The notes under the pieces were generated by a model. The model was not told the DNA's origin. It made no database searches and saw only the letters and a program-made list of their open reading frames with translations. This document shows positions 48,811 to 57,992 of a stretch of DNA of 64,000 nucleotides, piece by piece. Source of the stretch: Bifidobacterium breve (lineage in GTDB: Bacteria; Actinomycetota; Thermoleophilia; Solirubrobacterales; Solirubrobacteraceae); the NCBI GenBank assembly GCA_945878865.1, contig CAMCUD010000006.1:62001-126000 (forward strand). Reading direction: 5' to 3'. Each line of letters opens with the position of its first letter. The first letter of the stretch is position 1. The position numbers and the translations under genes are program-made.

Positions 48811-48850
48811 CCACCGCCCCCGACCCACGTGGATGAGTCGGGGGCGGTGG
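48811..48850. terminator. hairpin terminator 1 between convergent genes
   Basis: CCACCGCCCCCGAC (48811-48824) and GTCGGGGGCGGTGG (48837-48850) are perfect 14-base arms around a 12-base loop, 95 bases after the IPT gene. Confidence 0.75.
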
Positions 48851-48873
48851 TCGTTCACGGGCCCGCACCCAAG

Positions 48874-48921
48874 CCGAACGTCGAAAAGGTGTCGCTGGAG
48901 CGACACCTCCTCGACGTTCGG
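48874..48921. terminator. hairpin terminator 2 between convergent genes
   Basis: Outer arms CCGAACGTCGA (48874-48884) and TCGACGTTCGG (48911-48921) enclose inner arms GGTGTCGC and GCGACACC around loop TGGA. It stands eight bases from the stop of the large secreted protein gene and would end its transcript. The CGAACGT core recalls the palindromic elements at 4518 and 36322. Confidence 0.75.
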
Positions 48922-48928
48922 CGGGCAG

Positions 48929-51900
48929 CTACGCGCCGGGGCGCGTGCGCAGCGTGCTGGTGACGGCGCGCGACAGGCCCGGCTGCGTGACGCGCAGGCG
49001 GAACGCCAGCCGCGGCCGGGTCTTCGTTCGCAGCTTCTTCGCGACGCGCAGGGCGCCGGGGCGCAGGGAGACGGTGGCCTTCTTCGCCCCACCGCGCGGG
49101 AACGTGACCGTCAGCTGCGACTTGGTTACACGCACGCGCGCCCGCGAGCCCTTCGGCAGGCCGCTCGCAGACACCCGGATGAGCTTGGACACCCGGCGGG
49201 TGCTCAGCGTCAGGCCGGCCGGCATGCTCAGGCGGGCCGTCGAGAGCTTGCGGCCCGCGCCGTCGAGCGTCAGGCGCGCGGAGGGCCGGCCCTTGGCCAG
49301 CGAGCTGATCCGCAGCGCGCCGACCGCCGAGCAGGACTCCACCGCGAGCGGCACGGTGCCGGAGGACGTCGCGCCGCTGTGGGCCCGGAACGTCGTGGCG
49401 AGCTTGGGCGCTGCGGTGCACATGTCCTTGTTGGCGACGAGCAGTCCGCGTGCCCCGCCGGTCACCTGGAGGGTGAACGTCGAGATCGGCACGTCCGGCA
49501 CACCGGCGAACTCCGTGATGAGCTGCCCGTTGCGGGCCACGCTGACCGTGCCGAGGAGGTCCACCGAGAGCTCGCCGCGCAGCTGGACGCGCAGATCGGG
49601 CAGCCCGCGACCGGCCTTCGCGACGAAGACGACCTTGCCCTCGAGCGGCGTGTCGAGCAGCGGGGTGGTGGCCTTCGCCGTGCCGACCGTTGCAGCGGCG
49701 GGGCAGGCGTCGGCGGCGAACTGCGCCTCCTTGCACGCGGCGCCGAGCGCGACTGGGTCGGTCGCGATGCCGACGGGCAGCGTCACGCCGACCGAGCTCA
49801 TCCCGGCCTGGCCGGGGCTCTGGGTCACGACGGCCTCGAACGTCGGGTGTCCGTCCGCTGCGACCTGAGCGCGCGTGCCCTTCAGCGTCGCCTGCATCTT
49901 CGGGGCGAACGGAAGCGCTCCGCACCCGTCGGCCTGGTAGGTCGAGTTCGACGTGCCCGTCCCGCCGAGATCGGACGTGAACGAGGCGCTGACCGGCAGG
50001 GCGGCGCAGCTCGACGGGGTGACCGTGAAGCCGGGCCGGTCGAGCGAGAGCTGCAGCGACCGGATCGAGAACGCGACCCCGGACTGGCGCAGCGGGATGC
50101 CGTCGGCGTAGACGTCGAGGCCCTGGTCGGCCGGGCGGACGACGAGGCGCGCGAGCGTCACCGTCGTGCCGAGGTCGATCGGGCCGACCTTCGCGGGCAC
50201 GACGATCGCCAGTCCGGCGAACGAGCCGTCGATGCTGGGCGTCACGTACACCGGGCCCTTGACCTCGAGCGGCGCGGCGCCGGCACCGGCGAGCACCGTG
50301 ACGGTGCCCACCCGCGAGTCGTCACCACACGCGCCGGCGCGGGCGGCGTCGAGCGGGCACTTCGGCACGCCCGGGAGCTTGCCGAGGAGGCCGGGCGGCA
50401 TCGACATCTTCATCGCGCTCAGGCGCGCCTGGCGGTCCGGCCGGACGATGCTCGCCGTGATCGGCGAGAACGAGCCCGCGAGGTTCGGCGAGGTCGTGAT
50501 CGAGGCCGACGGCGTGAACGCCGCCGGGTCGGGGCAGTCGCCGTTCAGCGTGACCGTCGACGACGGGCTCGCCGGCGCGTTGCCCGAGTGCGGCGTGAAG
50601 GTCGACGTGGCGGTGTAGTCGCCGCACGAGCGCGGCGTGGCGAAGACCGCCTGGTCGCCTCCGCGGAACGTCAGCCGGAACGTCGTAAACGCGAGCGGCG
50701 GAATGTCCGTGAGCGTCGCCGTCACCTGGCCGGTCGCCGGGTCGGGCGCGGCGTCACCGGCGAGCTTGATCCGCAGCGCGTCGGGCGCGCCGCTCTGCTC
50801 GGCGACGATGAAGATCCGGAATGCCGGGCCGCCGGGCTGCGGCACGGCGAGGAACACCTTGCCGTCGATCGGCGCGTCGATGAGCGGCGAGGAGAACCGG
50901 ACGTCGCCGATCTGCGCGCCCGCCGGGCAGTTCGAAGGGGCGGTCGACGTGCGCGCGAACTGCTCGTCGGTGCAACCCTCGAGGCCGGCGGAGCCGACGG
51001 TCGGGGAGAGCTCGAAGCCCTTGGGCAGCGCGACCACTGCGGTCTTCGGCTGGGTCTGCGCCGTGGTCAGCGGGTCGTCGGAGTACGGGAGCTTCACCGT
51101 CACCGTGGTCTGCGTGGTCTGGTCGCTGCCCGTCGCTGAGGAGGCGAAGTCCAGTGCCGGGGTGAACGGCACGTCCTGGCAGTCGGTCGGCGTGAAGGAG
51201 GGCGAGGCCGAGGCGCTGCGCCCGCCGAGCGTCGTGATCGTGAGCTTCGTCGTCGCCGGGGTGCAGGTCGTCGGATTCGTCATGAACGCCTTGCCCGCGC
51301 CGGAGATCGCGTTGAGGCGGATGCGCATGGTCTGGATGGCCTGGTCGGCCTCGTACAGCCCGTCGGTGCTCAAGGGGATCGTGCGAGGGATGTCCTTCAC
51401 CGTCGCCGAGAGGCCGCCGTCGCCGCCTGTCCGCGCGGTGACGACCGCCTCGAGGAGGAGCGGCGGGCCCTTGAACGACGGGTTCTCACACAGCGGGTCG
51501 ACCGTCGGCACGCACAGTGCCGGGATGACGACGATGCCGAGGCGGGCGGGCTCGGCGCCGCGCGTCGGCGCGCGGTAGATCGAACCGAAGACGCCGGTCT
51601 GCGCGGGCTTCGACGTGATCTGCGACCGCGAGCCGTCGCTCTCCTTGATGTAGATGTTGATGAGCGTGTCGATCTTCACGCCGCCCAGCTGGGAGCTGGC
51701 CGGGCACGTGTCCTTCTGCAGATCGGAGAACGAGCATTCGGTCGCCGCGGTGATCGCCCCGAGCTGTCCCGCGGGGAGATCCATGGTCAGGTCGCGCAGC
51801 GGATCGCCGGCCGTCGGGTCGCCAAGACCGCCGACGGTGAACTTCACGTCGAACGGCTGGTGGGCGCCCGCCTTCGTGAACACCGGCTTGGCCGAGACGT

Positions 51901-51994
51901 CGCTCAGGGTGAGCGGATCGGCGGCCAGCGCGGGACCGGTGAGTGAACAGAGACAGACGACGACCAACGTCGCCGCGAGCAGCAGGCGATGCAC
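48929..51994 (-). CDS. large secreted repeat protein of unknown function
   Basis: A 1021-residue exported protein. Signal peptide 1-25 (ending ALAAD). Four copies of a cysteine-pair module recur at about residues 69-120, 319-390, 527-570 and 735-790, each of the form LPxG...C...F...CP..S.+G, for example MDLPAGQLGAITAATECSF and VTLPVGIATDPVALGAACK. The last 120 residues (LRISSLAKGRPSARLTLDG ... LAFRLRVTQPGLSRAVTSTLR) are a basic beta domain. I do not recognise a named family; similar proteins appear in Solirubrobacterales. Start GTG 51994. It probably forms part of the cell surface. Confidence 0.7.
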   Translation of the reverse strand: MHRLLLAATLVVVCLCSLTGPALAADPLTLSDVSAKPVFTKAGAHQPFDVKFTVGGLGDPTAGDPLRDLTMDLPAGQLGAITAATECSFSDLQKDTCPASSQLGGVKIDTLINIYIKESDGSRSQITSKPAQTGVFGSIYRAPTRGAEPARLGIVVIPALCVPTVDPLCENPSFKGPPLLLEAVVTARTGGDGGLSATVKDIPRTIPLSTDGLYEADQAIQTMRIRLNAISGAGKAFMTNPTTCTPATTKLTITTLGGRSASASPSFTPTDCQDVPFTPALDFASSATGSDQTTQTTVTVKLPYSDDPLTTAQTQPKTAVVALPKGFELSPTVGSAGLEGCTDEQFARTSTAPSNCPAGAQIGDVRFSSPLIDAPIDGKVFLAVPQPGGPAFRIFIVAEQSGAPDALRIKLAGDAAPDPATGQVTATLTDIPPLAFTTFRLTFRGGDQAVFATPRSCGDYTATSTFTPHSGNAPASPSSTVTLNGDCPDPAAFTPSASITTSPNLAGSFSPITASIVRPDRQARLSAMKMSMPPGLLGKLPGVPKCPLDAARAGACGDDSRVGTVTVLAGAGAAPLEVKGPVYVTPSIDGSFAGLAIVVPAKVGPIDLGTTVTLARLVVRPADQGLDVYADGIPLRQSGVAFSIRSLQLSLDRPGFTVTPSSCAALPVSASFTSDLGGTGTSNSTYQADGCGALPFAPKMQATLKGTRAQVAADGHPTFEAVVTQSPGQAGMSSVGVTLPVGIATDPVALGAACKEAQFAADACPAAATVGTAKATTPLLDTPLEGKVVFVAKAGRGLPDLRVQLRGELSVDLLGTVSVARNGQLITEFAGVPDVPISTFTLQVTGGARGLLVANKDMCTAAPKLATTFRAHSGATSSGTVPLAVESCSAVGALRISSLAKGRPSARLTLDGAGRKLSTARLSMPAGLTLSTRRVSKLIRVSASGLPKGSRARVRVTKSQLTVTFPRGGAKKATVSLRPGALRVAKKLRTKTRPRLAFRLRVTQPGLSRAVTSTLRTRPGA

Positions 51995-52072
51995 GAGACA
52001 GACCCCCGGTGGACAGACCGACAGAACCCCCGACTCTACGCCGGAAAGCCCGGTGCCACCAGGGATTTCGAC

Positions 52073-53647
52073 CTAGCTGCGACGCGCAGTCCGGGCTGTG
52101 CGCGCGGCAACGCGCGCGAGCGGGCCGACGCCGGTCCTCAGCGCGTCCTCGCGGTCCCGGTCGCGGGCCGATCGCAACTGCGCGAGCGCCTGCCACGCAG
52201 CGACGGTCGCCTCGTCGTACGGCGCCCACCAGGCGGCCCGTCCGCCGGGCGGATCCCACGTCACGAGCTTCGGCTCGCAGGAGGCCAGCAGCGCCTCGGC
52301 GCCCCGTGCCCGGCCGATCCCTGCGCCGCCGATCGCGCCCCACGGCAGCTGCGGCGCGGCGCGGGTGACGCGGTGGTCGTTGCCCCACACCATTCCGGCG
52401 CGCAGCTGCGAGGCGATGCGCGTCCCGCGGTGGCGGTTGTCGGTCCAGACGGAGACGCCGAGACCCGTGCCCGGCTGGGCGTTCGCCCGCGCAATCGCCT
52501 CGTCCTCGTCACGGACCGTGTCGACGATCAGCACCGGGCCGGGGACGGCGGAATCGCGGAGGGCCGAGTCCTCCGGGACGCCAGTCAGGATCGCGGGCGC
52601 CAGCGCGGGGCCGGCCAGCCCGGCGACCTCGTCGACCACGCCACCGGTGTGCAGGGTCGCGCCGGCGGCGACGGCATCGTCGAGCAGTTTCCGCACCGCG
52701 TCGACGCGGTCGGCGGCCAATGGCGGCCCGATCTCGATGGTCGGATCCCGCGGATCGCCGAGGCGCAGCGCGGCGGCCCGGGCGGCCACGTCCGATACGA
52801 ACCGGTCGGTACGTTCTTCCACCACAACCGCACGTTTCACGCTGCCACCGCACTGGCCTGCGTGGGCGAAGGCGGCCCACGTGGCTCCGGCTGTCACCCG
52901 CTCCTGATCGGCGTCGGCGAGCACGAGCATCGTGCCGTGGCCGCCGATGTCGATCGCCGCCCGGTGCAGCGCGCGGGCGCGGGCGGCCTCGACGTCCCGC
53001 CCACCCTCCTCGCTGCCGGTGAACCGCACCTGGGCGACGGCGGTCCGCACGAGCGCGCGGCCCACGTCGGGCCCTCCGTGGAGCACCCGCACGAGCCCCT
53101 CCGGAATCCCCGCGCGGGTGAAGATCCGCAGCACGCGGTCGGCGGCCAGCGGCGCGAGTGCGCTCGGCGCGAGCACCACGGCATTGCCCGCCATGAGTGC
53201 GACCGCGACGTCGCCGAGCGGCGTGGCGAACGGCTCCGACGCGGGGGTCAGCACGCCGACGACGCCGAGCGGCTCATGGCGCAGCCGGGCCCGCGTGAGC
53301 GGGAAGAGCGTCCGCGAGACCGGCAGCCGCCGGGGCTTGAGGATCTTCGGCCCCGCCTCCCCGAGCCACTGCAGCGTGTCGACCGCGGGAAGCAGCTCCA
53401 TCGTCGCGACCTCCGCGCGCGGCCGTCCGCCCTCACGGACGAGCAGCTCGGCGAGGTCCTCCCACTCGTCGATCACCGCCTGGGCGGCGCGCCGCAGGTA
53501 CCGCGCGCGATCGACGAGCCGCAGCTGCGCCCACAGCGGCTGGACCAGCGCGGCGGCCCGGACCTCCTCGCCCACCCGCTCCGGTGCCGTCGCCGGCACG
53601 GTGCCGAGCGTGGCGCCGTCGATCGGGCTCGTCGAGACGACGGTCAT
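52073..53647 (-). CDS. aldehyde dehydrogenase-superfamily protein with non-canonical active site
   Basis: A 524-residue ALDH-fold protein. The Rossmann and oligomerisation regions are recognisable (LRHEPLGVVGVLTPASEP, VALMAGNAVVLAPSALAP, VRFTGSEEGGRDV, LGDPRDPTIEIGPPLAADR). The catalytic positions differ: the oxyanion Asn region reads TPASEP rather than PWNFP, the general-base motif reads IDIGGHG rather than LELGGK, and the nucleophile motif is HAGQCGG (residues 262-268), with Cys 266 one place before the usual position, now Gly 267. Activity is uncertain. The ATG at 53647 overlaps the rarA stop. Confidence 0.82.
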   Translation of the reverse strand: MTVVSTSPIDGATLGTVPATAPERVGEEVRAAALVQPLWAQLRLVDRARYLRRAAQAVIDEWEDLAELLVREGGRPRAEVATMELLPAVDTLQWLGEAGPKILKPRRLPVSRTLFPLTRARLRHEPLGVVGVLTPASEPFATPLGDVAVALMAGNAVVLAPSALAPLAADRVLRIFTRAGIPEGLVRVLHGGPDVGRALVRTAVAQVRFTGSEEGGRDVEAARARALHRAAIDIGGHGTMLVLADADQERVTAGATWAAFAHAGQCGGSVKRAVVVEERTDRFVSDVAARAAALRLGDPRDPTIEIGPPLAADRVDAVRKLLDDAVAAGATLHTGGVVDEVAGLAGPALAPAILTGVPEDSALRDSAVPGPVLIVDTVRDEDEAIARANAQPGTGLGVSVWTDNRHRGTRIASQLRAGMVWGNDHRVTRAAPQLPWGAIGGAGIGRARGAEALLASCEPKLVTWDPPGGRAAWWAPYDEATVAAWQALAQLRSARDRDREDALRTGVGPLARVAARTARTARRS

Positions 53648-54993
53648 CGCGACGCCTCCGGGCTGATCCCCCGGCCGCGCAGGATGCGCTCCCACCGCTC
53701 GCGCATCGCGGGCTCGGTGTCGTCGGGGCGCCAGAACCGCACGTCGCCCAGCTCATCCGGCCGGACCTCGGCGGGACTGAGGTGCTCCGGGTGGTCGTGC
53801 GGATAGTCGTAGCCCTGGCCGCGGCCGAGCTGCTGCGCGCCGGGGTAGTGCGCGTCGCGCAGGGAGTACGGCGGCGGTGATGCCCCGAACTGGCGGACGT
53901 GCTGGCGCGCGGCGATGAGCGCCTTGTACGCGCTGTTGGACTTCGGCGCGAGCGCGAGATACACGGTCGCCTGGGCGAGCGCGTGGGCGCATTCGGGCAT
54001 GCCGACGTGCTCGACGGCGTCCGCGGCCGCGGTGGCGATCATGATCCCGCGCGGGTCCGCGTTGCCGACGTCCTCGCTGGCGGAGATGACGACTCGCCGG
54101 GCGATGAAGCGCGGGTCCTCGCCGCCCTCGAGCATCACCGCGAGGTAGTACAGCGCGGCGTCCGGGTCGCTCGCGCGGACGGACTTGATGAACGCGCTGA
54201 TGAGGTCGTAGTGCTGGTCGCCGCCCTTGTCGTACCGGACGGCCTTGCGCTGGAGCGCCTCCTCAGCGGCCTGGAGGTCGACGACGTCGCTCGTCTCGCA
54301 GGCGAGCTCCAGCGCGCCGAGGGCCGACCGGGCGTCGCCGCCGCTGCGGGCGGCGAAGAACTCCAGCGCCTCGTCGCGGACGTCGGTGTCGCCGCACTCC
54401 CCGCGCTCGATGGCGCGGTGCAGCAGGGTGAGGACCTGCTCCTCTCCGAGCGGCTGCAGCTCGTAGATCTGCGCGCGGCTGAGCAGCGCCGAGTTCACCT
54501 CGAAGTACGGGTTCTCCGTCGTCGCCCCGATGAGCGTGAGCAGCCCCTCCTCGACAGCGGGCAGCAGCGCGTCCTGCTGCGCCTTGTTGAACCGGTGGAT
54601 CTCGTCGAGGAAGAAGATCGTGGGCGTGCCGCCGGACTCGAGGCGGTGCCGCGCGCGCTCGATGACCTCGCGCACCTGGGGGCGGCCGGCCTCCACCGCC
54701 GACAGCTCCTCGAACGCCGCGTGGGCGCTCGAGGCGACGATCCGCGCGAGCGTCGTCTTCCCACTGCCCGGCGGGCCGTAGAGGACCATCGAGTGCGGCC
54801 GGCCCTCGTTGATGCTGCGCCGCAGCGCGCTGGGCTCCTCGACCGTCCCGAGCACGTGCTCCTGGCCGACGACGTCGTCGAGGCTGGCCGGGCGCATCCG
54901 GGCCGCCAGCGGGATCTGTCCCCGGTTGGCCGCCGCGGCGGGCGCGGAGGCGGCGGTGGCGGGCTCAGGCTCCGGATCGAAGAGGCTGTCCAT
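53644..54993 (-). CDS. rarA: replication-associated recombination ATPase RarA (MgsA/WRNIP1 family)
   Basis: A 449-residue AAA+ ATPase related to clamp loaders, acting at stalled replication forks. The N-terminal tail (SLFDPEPEP) resembles a clamp-interacting peptide. Then [19 protein letters not shown], Walker [13 protein letters not shown], Walker [26 protein letters not shown], sensor 1 [12 protein letters not shown], and the C-terminal tetramerisation domain ([25 protein letters not shown]) are visible. Length is normal for the family. A TAGCCT box lies nine bases before ATG 54993. Confidence 0.96.
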   Translation of the reverse strand: MDSLFDPEPEPATAASAPAAAANRGQIPLAARMRPASLDDVVGQEHVLGTVEEPSALRRSINEGRPHSMVLYGPPGSGKTTLARIVASSAHAAFEELSAVEAGRPQVREVIERARHRLESGGTPTIFFLDEIHRFNKAQQDALLPAVEEGLLTLIGATTENPYFEVNSALLSRAQIYELQPLGEEQVLTLLHRAIERGECGDTDVRDEALEFFAARSGGDARSALGALELACETSDVVDLQAAEEALQRKAVRYDKGGDQHYDLISAFIKSVRASDPDAALYYLAVMLEGGEDPRFIARRVVISASEDVGNADPRGIMIATAAADAVEHVGMPECAHALAQATVYLALAPKSNSAYKALIAARQHVRQFGASPPPYSLRDAHYPGAQQLGRGQGYDYPHDHPEHLSPAEVRPDELGDVRFWRPDDTEPAMRERWERILRGRGISPEASR

Positions 54994-55013
54994 CCACGGC
55001 CGAGGCTACCGAC

Positions 55014-56168
55014 CTAGCCGGGCACCGCGGCGCCGGCGAGCACGATCACCGCGCCCGCCGCCCCGGCGGCGAGCAGGACGGGAACCGCCCCGAGGCGCAC
55101 GACGAACAGCGCGACCGCCGCGACGGCGAGGACCGCGAGCTGCCAGGGCTCCACCAGGCCCTCGAGCAGCGGGATCGCCGCGCCGAAGATCGCGCCCACG
55201 GCCGCCGGCCCGGCGCCGTCGAGGAACGCGCGGGCGTTGCGGTCCTGGCGGATCCGCTCAAAGCGCTCTCCGACGATGAGGATGATGAGAAAGGACGGCA
55301 GGAACGCGACGAAGGCCGCGAGCAGCGCGCCCCCGAGCCCCGCCGCCGCCCAGCCGACGACGGCGACGGTCTGCACGACCGGGCCCGGCGTGAGCTGGCC
55401 GAACGCCACCGCGCCGGTGAACTGCGCGTCGGTCATCCAGCCGTTGTTCACGGCGTCGGCCTGCATGAGCGGGATGATCACGAAGCCGCCGCCGTAGCTC
55501 AGGGCGCCGACCTTGAACGCGGTCCACACGAGGTCCGGGAGCGCGGCGGCGCCCGTTGTGGCGAGCACGACGCCGGGCAGCGCGATCGAGCTCAGTCGGT
55601 CGGCGAGCCCGCCGCGGCGCAGCACCAGCTCAAACAGGCCGCACCCCAGCAGCGCGAGGACGACCCAGGCGCCCGCGACCACCGTCACGCAGCCGGCGAT
55701 GAGCGCGTAGAGCACCGCGCGGATCCGCTGCGCGCCCTCACGGCCCTGCAGTGCGGCGCGCCCGAACCCCACCCCGGCCTGCACGACGACGGCGACCACC
55801 GCCGCCCCCGCGCCCGCGGCGATTCCCTTCATCCAGTCCGGAGGCGTGCCGTGGAGATACAGCGCGCTGAGCACGAGGATCATCAACAGGCCGGGGACGA
55901 TGAACGCGACGCCGCCGACGATCGCGCCGCGAGCGCCCGCGACGTGGTGGGCGAGGAAGATCGCCAGCTGCGTCGAGGCGGGCCCAGGCAGCAGGCCGCA
56001 TGCGGCGTTGGCGTCCTCGAAGTGGCGCGCGTCGATCCACTCGCGCTCCTCGACGCAGAGCTGGCGCAGCAGCGCGACGTGCGCGGGCGGCCCGCCGAAG
56101 CCGATGACGCCGATCCGGCCCCACTCACGCAGGACCTCGGACGCGGGGACGGGCTGGTCGGCGGGCAC
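55014..56168 (-). CDS. chrA: chromate transporter, ChrA family
   Basis: A 384-residue membrane protein made of two homologous CHR halves. The first half carries WGRIGVIGFGGPPAHVALL and ANAACGLLPGPASTQLAIFLA; the second carries FKVGALSYGGGFVIIPLMQ and VAFGQLTPGPVVQTVAVVGW. About ten helices are predicted. ChrA proteins export chromate in exchange for sulfate; some long-chain members have unknown substrates. Start GTG 56168 with a TAGCCT box eight bases upstream. It lies alone, downstream of a palindromic terminator. Confidence 0.93.
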   Translation of the reverse strand: MPADQPVPASEVLREWGRIGVIGFGGPPAHVALLRQLCVEEREWIDARHFEDANAACGLLPGPASTQLAIFLAHHVAGARGAIVGGVAFIVPGLLMILVLSALYLHGTPPDWMKGIAAGAGAAVVAVVVQAGVGFGRAALQGREGAQRIRAVLYALIAGCVTVVAGAWVVLALLGCGLFELVLRRGGLADRLSSIALPGVVLATTGAAALPDLVWTAFKVGALSYGGGFVIIPLMQADAVNNGWMTDAQFTGAVAFGQLTPGPVVQTVAVVGWAAAGLGGALLAAFVAFLPSFLIILIVGERFERIRQDRNARAFLDGAGPAAVGAIFGAAIPLLEGLVEPWQLAVLAVAAVALFVVRLGAVPVLLAAGAAGAVIVLAGAAVPG

Positions 56169-56176
56169 CGCGCGGC

Positions 56177-56182
56177 AGGCTA
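56177..56182 (-). promoter_or_regulatory. -10 box of a leaderless promoter (chromate transporter gene)
   Basis: On the minus strand TAGCCT lies eight bases before GTG 56168. It abuts the palindrome at 56187-56235. Confidence 0.45.
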
Positions 56183-56186
56183 CCCG

Positions 56187-56235
56187 GGGGTGTGACCCGA
56201 AACGTGAACATGGTGCGCGATCGGGGTCACACCCC
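56187..56235. terminator. hairpin between ABC permease and chromate transporter genes
   Basis: GGGGTGTGACCC (56187-56198) and GGGTCACACCCC (56224-56235) are perfect 12-base arms around a 25-base loop. It begins nine bases after the ABC permease stop on the minus strand and is likely its terminator. Confidence 0.65.
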
Positions 56236-56243
56236 GGCGCGTT

Positions 56244-57098
56244 CTACAGGTCCATGCGACGGAACCGTGCGAAGGTCGCGGCCGCAACCAGGACGGCGTA
56301 GAAGGCGGTCCACGGCCAGAGCAGCGCACCCGCGTCGCGCGCGCCGCCGAACGGGCCGAGCGTCACGATGACCCGCTCGAAGTTGCTGGTGCTCGTCGTC
56401 AGCTCGTGCAGCGCCTGCTGGTACAGCGCTTCGAACGGCAGGACCCACGACGAGACATCGGCGATGTTGATGAGCGTGTCGCTGTCCAGCGCCTCGCCGA
56501 TCTGGCCCATCAGGCCGGCGGCGAGGCCCGCGCCGAACACCATGAAGACGGCGATGCCGTTCGCGGTGGCCGAGAGGATCGTCGAGCCGAGCAGGGCGAG
56601 CGCGACGATGAGCAGGACCGCGGCGGCGAGCATGACCCCGGGCGTGATCACGTCATCCGGCCGGAAGTCCCCGAGCGTCGAGGTGAGGACGACCGCGCCG
56701 GCGTAGACGAGCAGCACGTAGCTCCCGCAGACGACGGCCGCGGCGGTGAACCGGCCGAGCAGCAGGGCGCCGCGGCCGAGCGGGCGGACGACGAGCGGCT
56801 GGAGCAGGCCGCGCTCGGCGTCGCCGCGGACGGCGTTGAGTGTGAGGAACACCGCCAGCACCGTGCCGAGGAAGAGCGTCACGAACATCGCGAGCCCGAG
56901 CAGGGTCGCGCCGGCCACGGTCTGCTCGCGGATGAGCGGCGAGCTGGGGCCCGCCGTGACGGCGTCGAAGGTCTCCTTCGTCCCCCACCCGTACAGGCCG
57001 AGGAACGTCACCGTGAGCACGACGACGACGAGCAGCACGCGGTTGCGCAGCGCCTCACGAAGCGCGTAGCCCGCGACGATGTTGGCGTCGCGGATCAC
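56244..57098 (-). CDS. ABC-2 type transporter permease
   Basis: A 284-residue permease with about six helices. The N-terminus IRDANIVAGYALREALRNRVLLVVVVLT and the region NAVRGDAERGLLQPLVVRPLGRGALLLGRFTAA are typical of ABC-2/NosY-like permeases. A large extracytoplasmic loop near the C-terminus (DTLINIADVSSWVLPFEALYQQALHELT) is present. The overlapping ATPase gene upstream supplies the motor. The cargo is unknown; export of a drug, lipid or metal-related compound is possible. Confidence 0.88.
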   Translation of the reverse strand: MIRDANIVAGYALREALRNRVLLVVVVLTVTFLGLYGWGTKETFDAVTAGPSSPLIREQTVAGATLLGLAMFVTLFLGTVLAVFLTLNAVRGDAERGLLQPLVVRPLGRGALLLGRFTAAAVVCGSYVLLVYAGAVVLTSTLGDFRPDDVITPGVMLAAAVLLIVALALLGSTILSATANGIAVFMVFGAGLAAGLMGQIGEALDSDTLINIADVSSWVLPFEALYQQALHELTTSTSNFERVIVTLGPFGGARDAGALLWPWTAFYAVLVAAATFARFRRMDL

Positions 57099-57949
57099 GA
57101 CGGCTGCTCCCCGACCGCCTCGAGGTACGCCTCTTCGAGTGTGCCGTGGACGACCCGCACGCCGTAGATCCGGCGGCCTTCGGCGACCAGGCGCGCGACG
57201 AGGTCCGGCACGTCGTCACGGGCCGCTTCGGGGAACCGCTGGACGCCCGCCTCCGTCTCGATCTCCACCCCGCCCGACGTCGTCAGCTCGCCGGGCGTGC
57301 CGCGTGCGACGGTGCGGCCGCGCGCGATGATCGCGACGTGGTCGCAGACCTGCTCGACCTCCCCGAGCAGATGGCTGTTGAGGAGCACGGCGATCCCGCG
57401 CGAGCGCAGGTCGACGAGCAGATCTCGTACAAGCCGGCGCCCTGCGGGATCGAGCGCGCTCGTCGGCTCATCGAGGAGGACGAGCGACGGCGCGCCGACG
57501 AGCGCCTGGGCGATCCCGAGCCGCTGCTGCATCCCCTTCGACATCGCTGCGACGCGTCGGTGGCGCGCCTCCGCCAGGCCGACCCGGTCGAGGAGCTCGG
57601 CGCGCTCGCCTTCGCCCCCGGGACTGCGGGCCAGCCGCTGGTGCAGTTCGAGCACCTCGTCGGCCGTCGCCCAGCCGGGGAACCGGAAGAGCTCGGCGAG
57701 ATAGCCCGTCGCGGCGCGCGCCCCCGCGCTCCCGGCGGCGTGGCCCGCGACGCGCACCTCGCCGTCGGAGGGGCGCACGAGCCCGCAGGCGATCTTCGTC
57801 AGGGTCGACTTGCCCGCGCCGTTGGGCCCGAGCAGGCCGACGAGCTGGCCCGGCCCGACATCGAGGTCGACCCCGTCGAGGGCGGTCGCACGGCCGTAGC
57901 GCTTGCGCAGTCCCCGGACGGACAGGGCGAGGGTGGTCGCGGCGTCCAT
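57095..57949 (-). CDS. ABC transporter ATPase (export type)
   Basis: A 284-residue ABC ATPase. Walker A GPNGAGKSTLT, signature MSKGMQQRLGIAQAL, Walker B LVLLDEPTSALD and switch LLNSHLLGEVEQV are present; the C-terminal 70 residues (VEIETEAGVQRFPEAARDDVPDLVARL ... HGTLEEAYLEAV) form the typical extension of exporters of this class. It overlaps the permease start by four bases. A TAGCCT box nine bases before its ATG overlaps the divergent peptidase promoter region. Confidence 0.93.
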   Translation of the reverse strand: MDAATTLALSVRGLRKRYGRATALDGVDLDVGPGQLVGLLGPNGAGKSTLTKIACGLVRPSDGEVRVAGHAAGSAGARAATGYLAELFRFPGWATADEVLELHQRLARSPGGEGERAELLDRVGLAEARHRRVAAMSKGMQQRLGIAQALVGAPSLVLLDEPTSALDPAGRRLVRDLLVDLRSRGIAVLLNSHLLGEVEQVCDHVAIIARGRTVARGTPGELTTSGGVEIETEAGVQRFPEAARDDVPDLVARLVAEGRRIYGVRVVHGTLEEAYLEAVGEQPS

Positions 57950-57979
57950 CAGGCGCGGAGGCTAGCGAGGTGGCCCCGG

Positions 57980-57985
57980 TAGCCT
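57980..57985 (+). promoter_or_regulatory. -10 box of a leaderless promoter
   Basis: TAGCCT is seven bases before the GTG at 57993 of the M20 peptidase gene, with no Shine-Dalgarno sequence. Confidence 0.45.
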
Positions 57986-57992
57986 CCCGGGC

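Noticed and set aside
47534-48868. Long antisense frame opposite the IPT/TIG gene
   Set aside because: Composition is that of a shadow frame, with no domains; the forward protein is recognisable.
48833-51139. Forward 768-residue frame opposite the large secreted protein
   Set aside because: Arg/Asp/Gly-rich shadow without domains; the reverse frame has a signal peptide and internal repeats.
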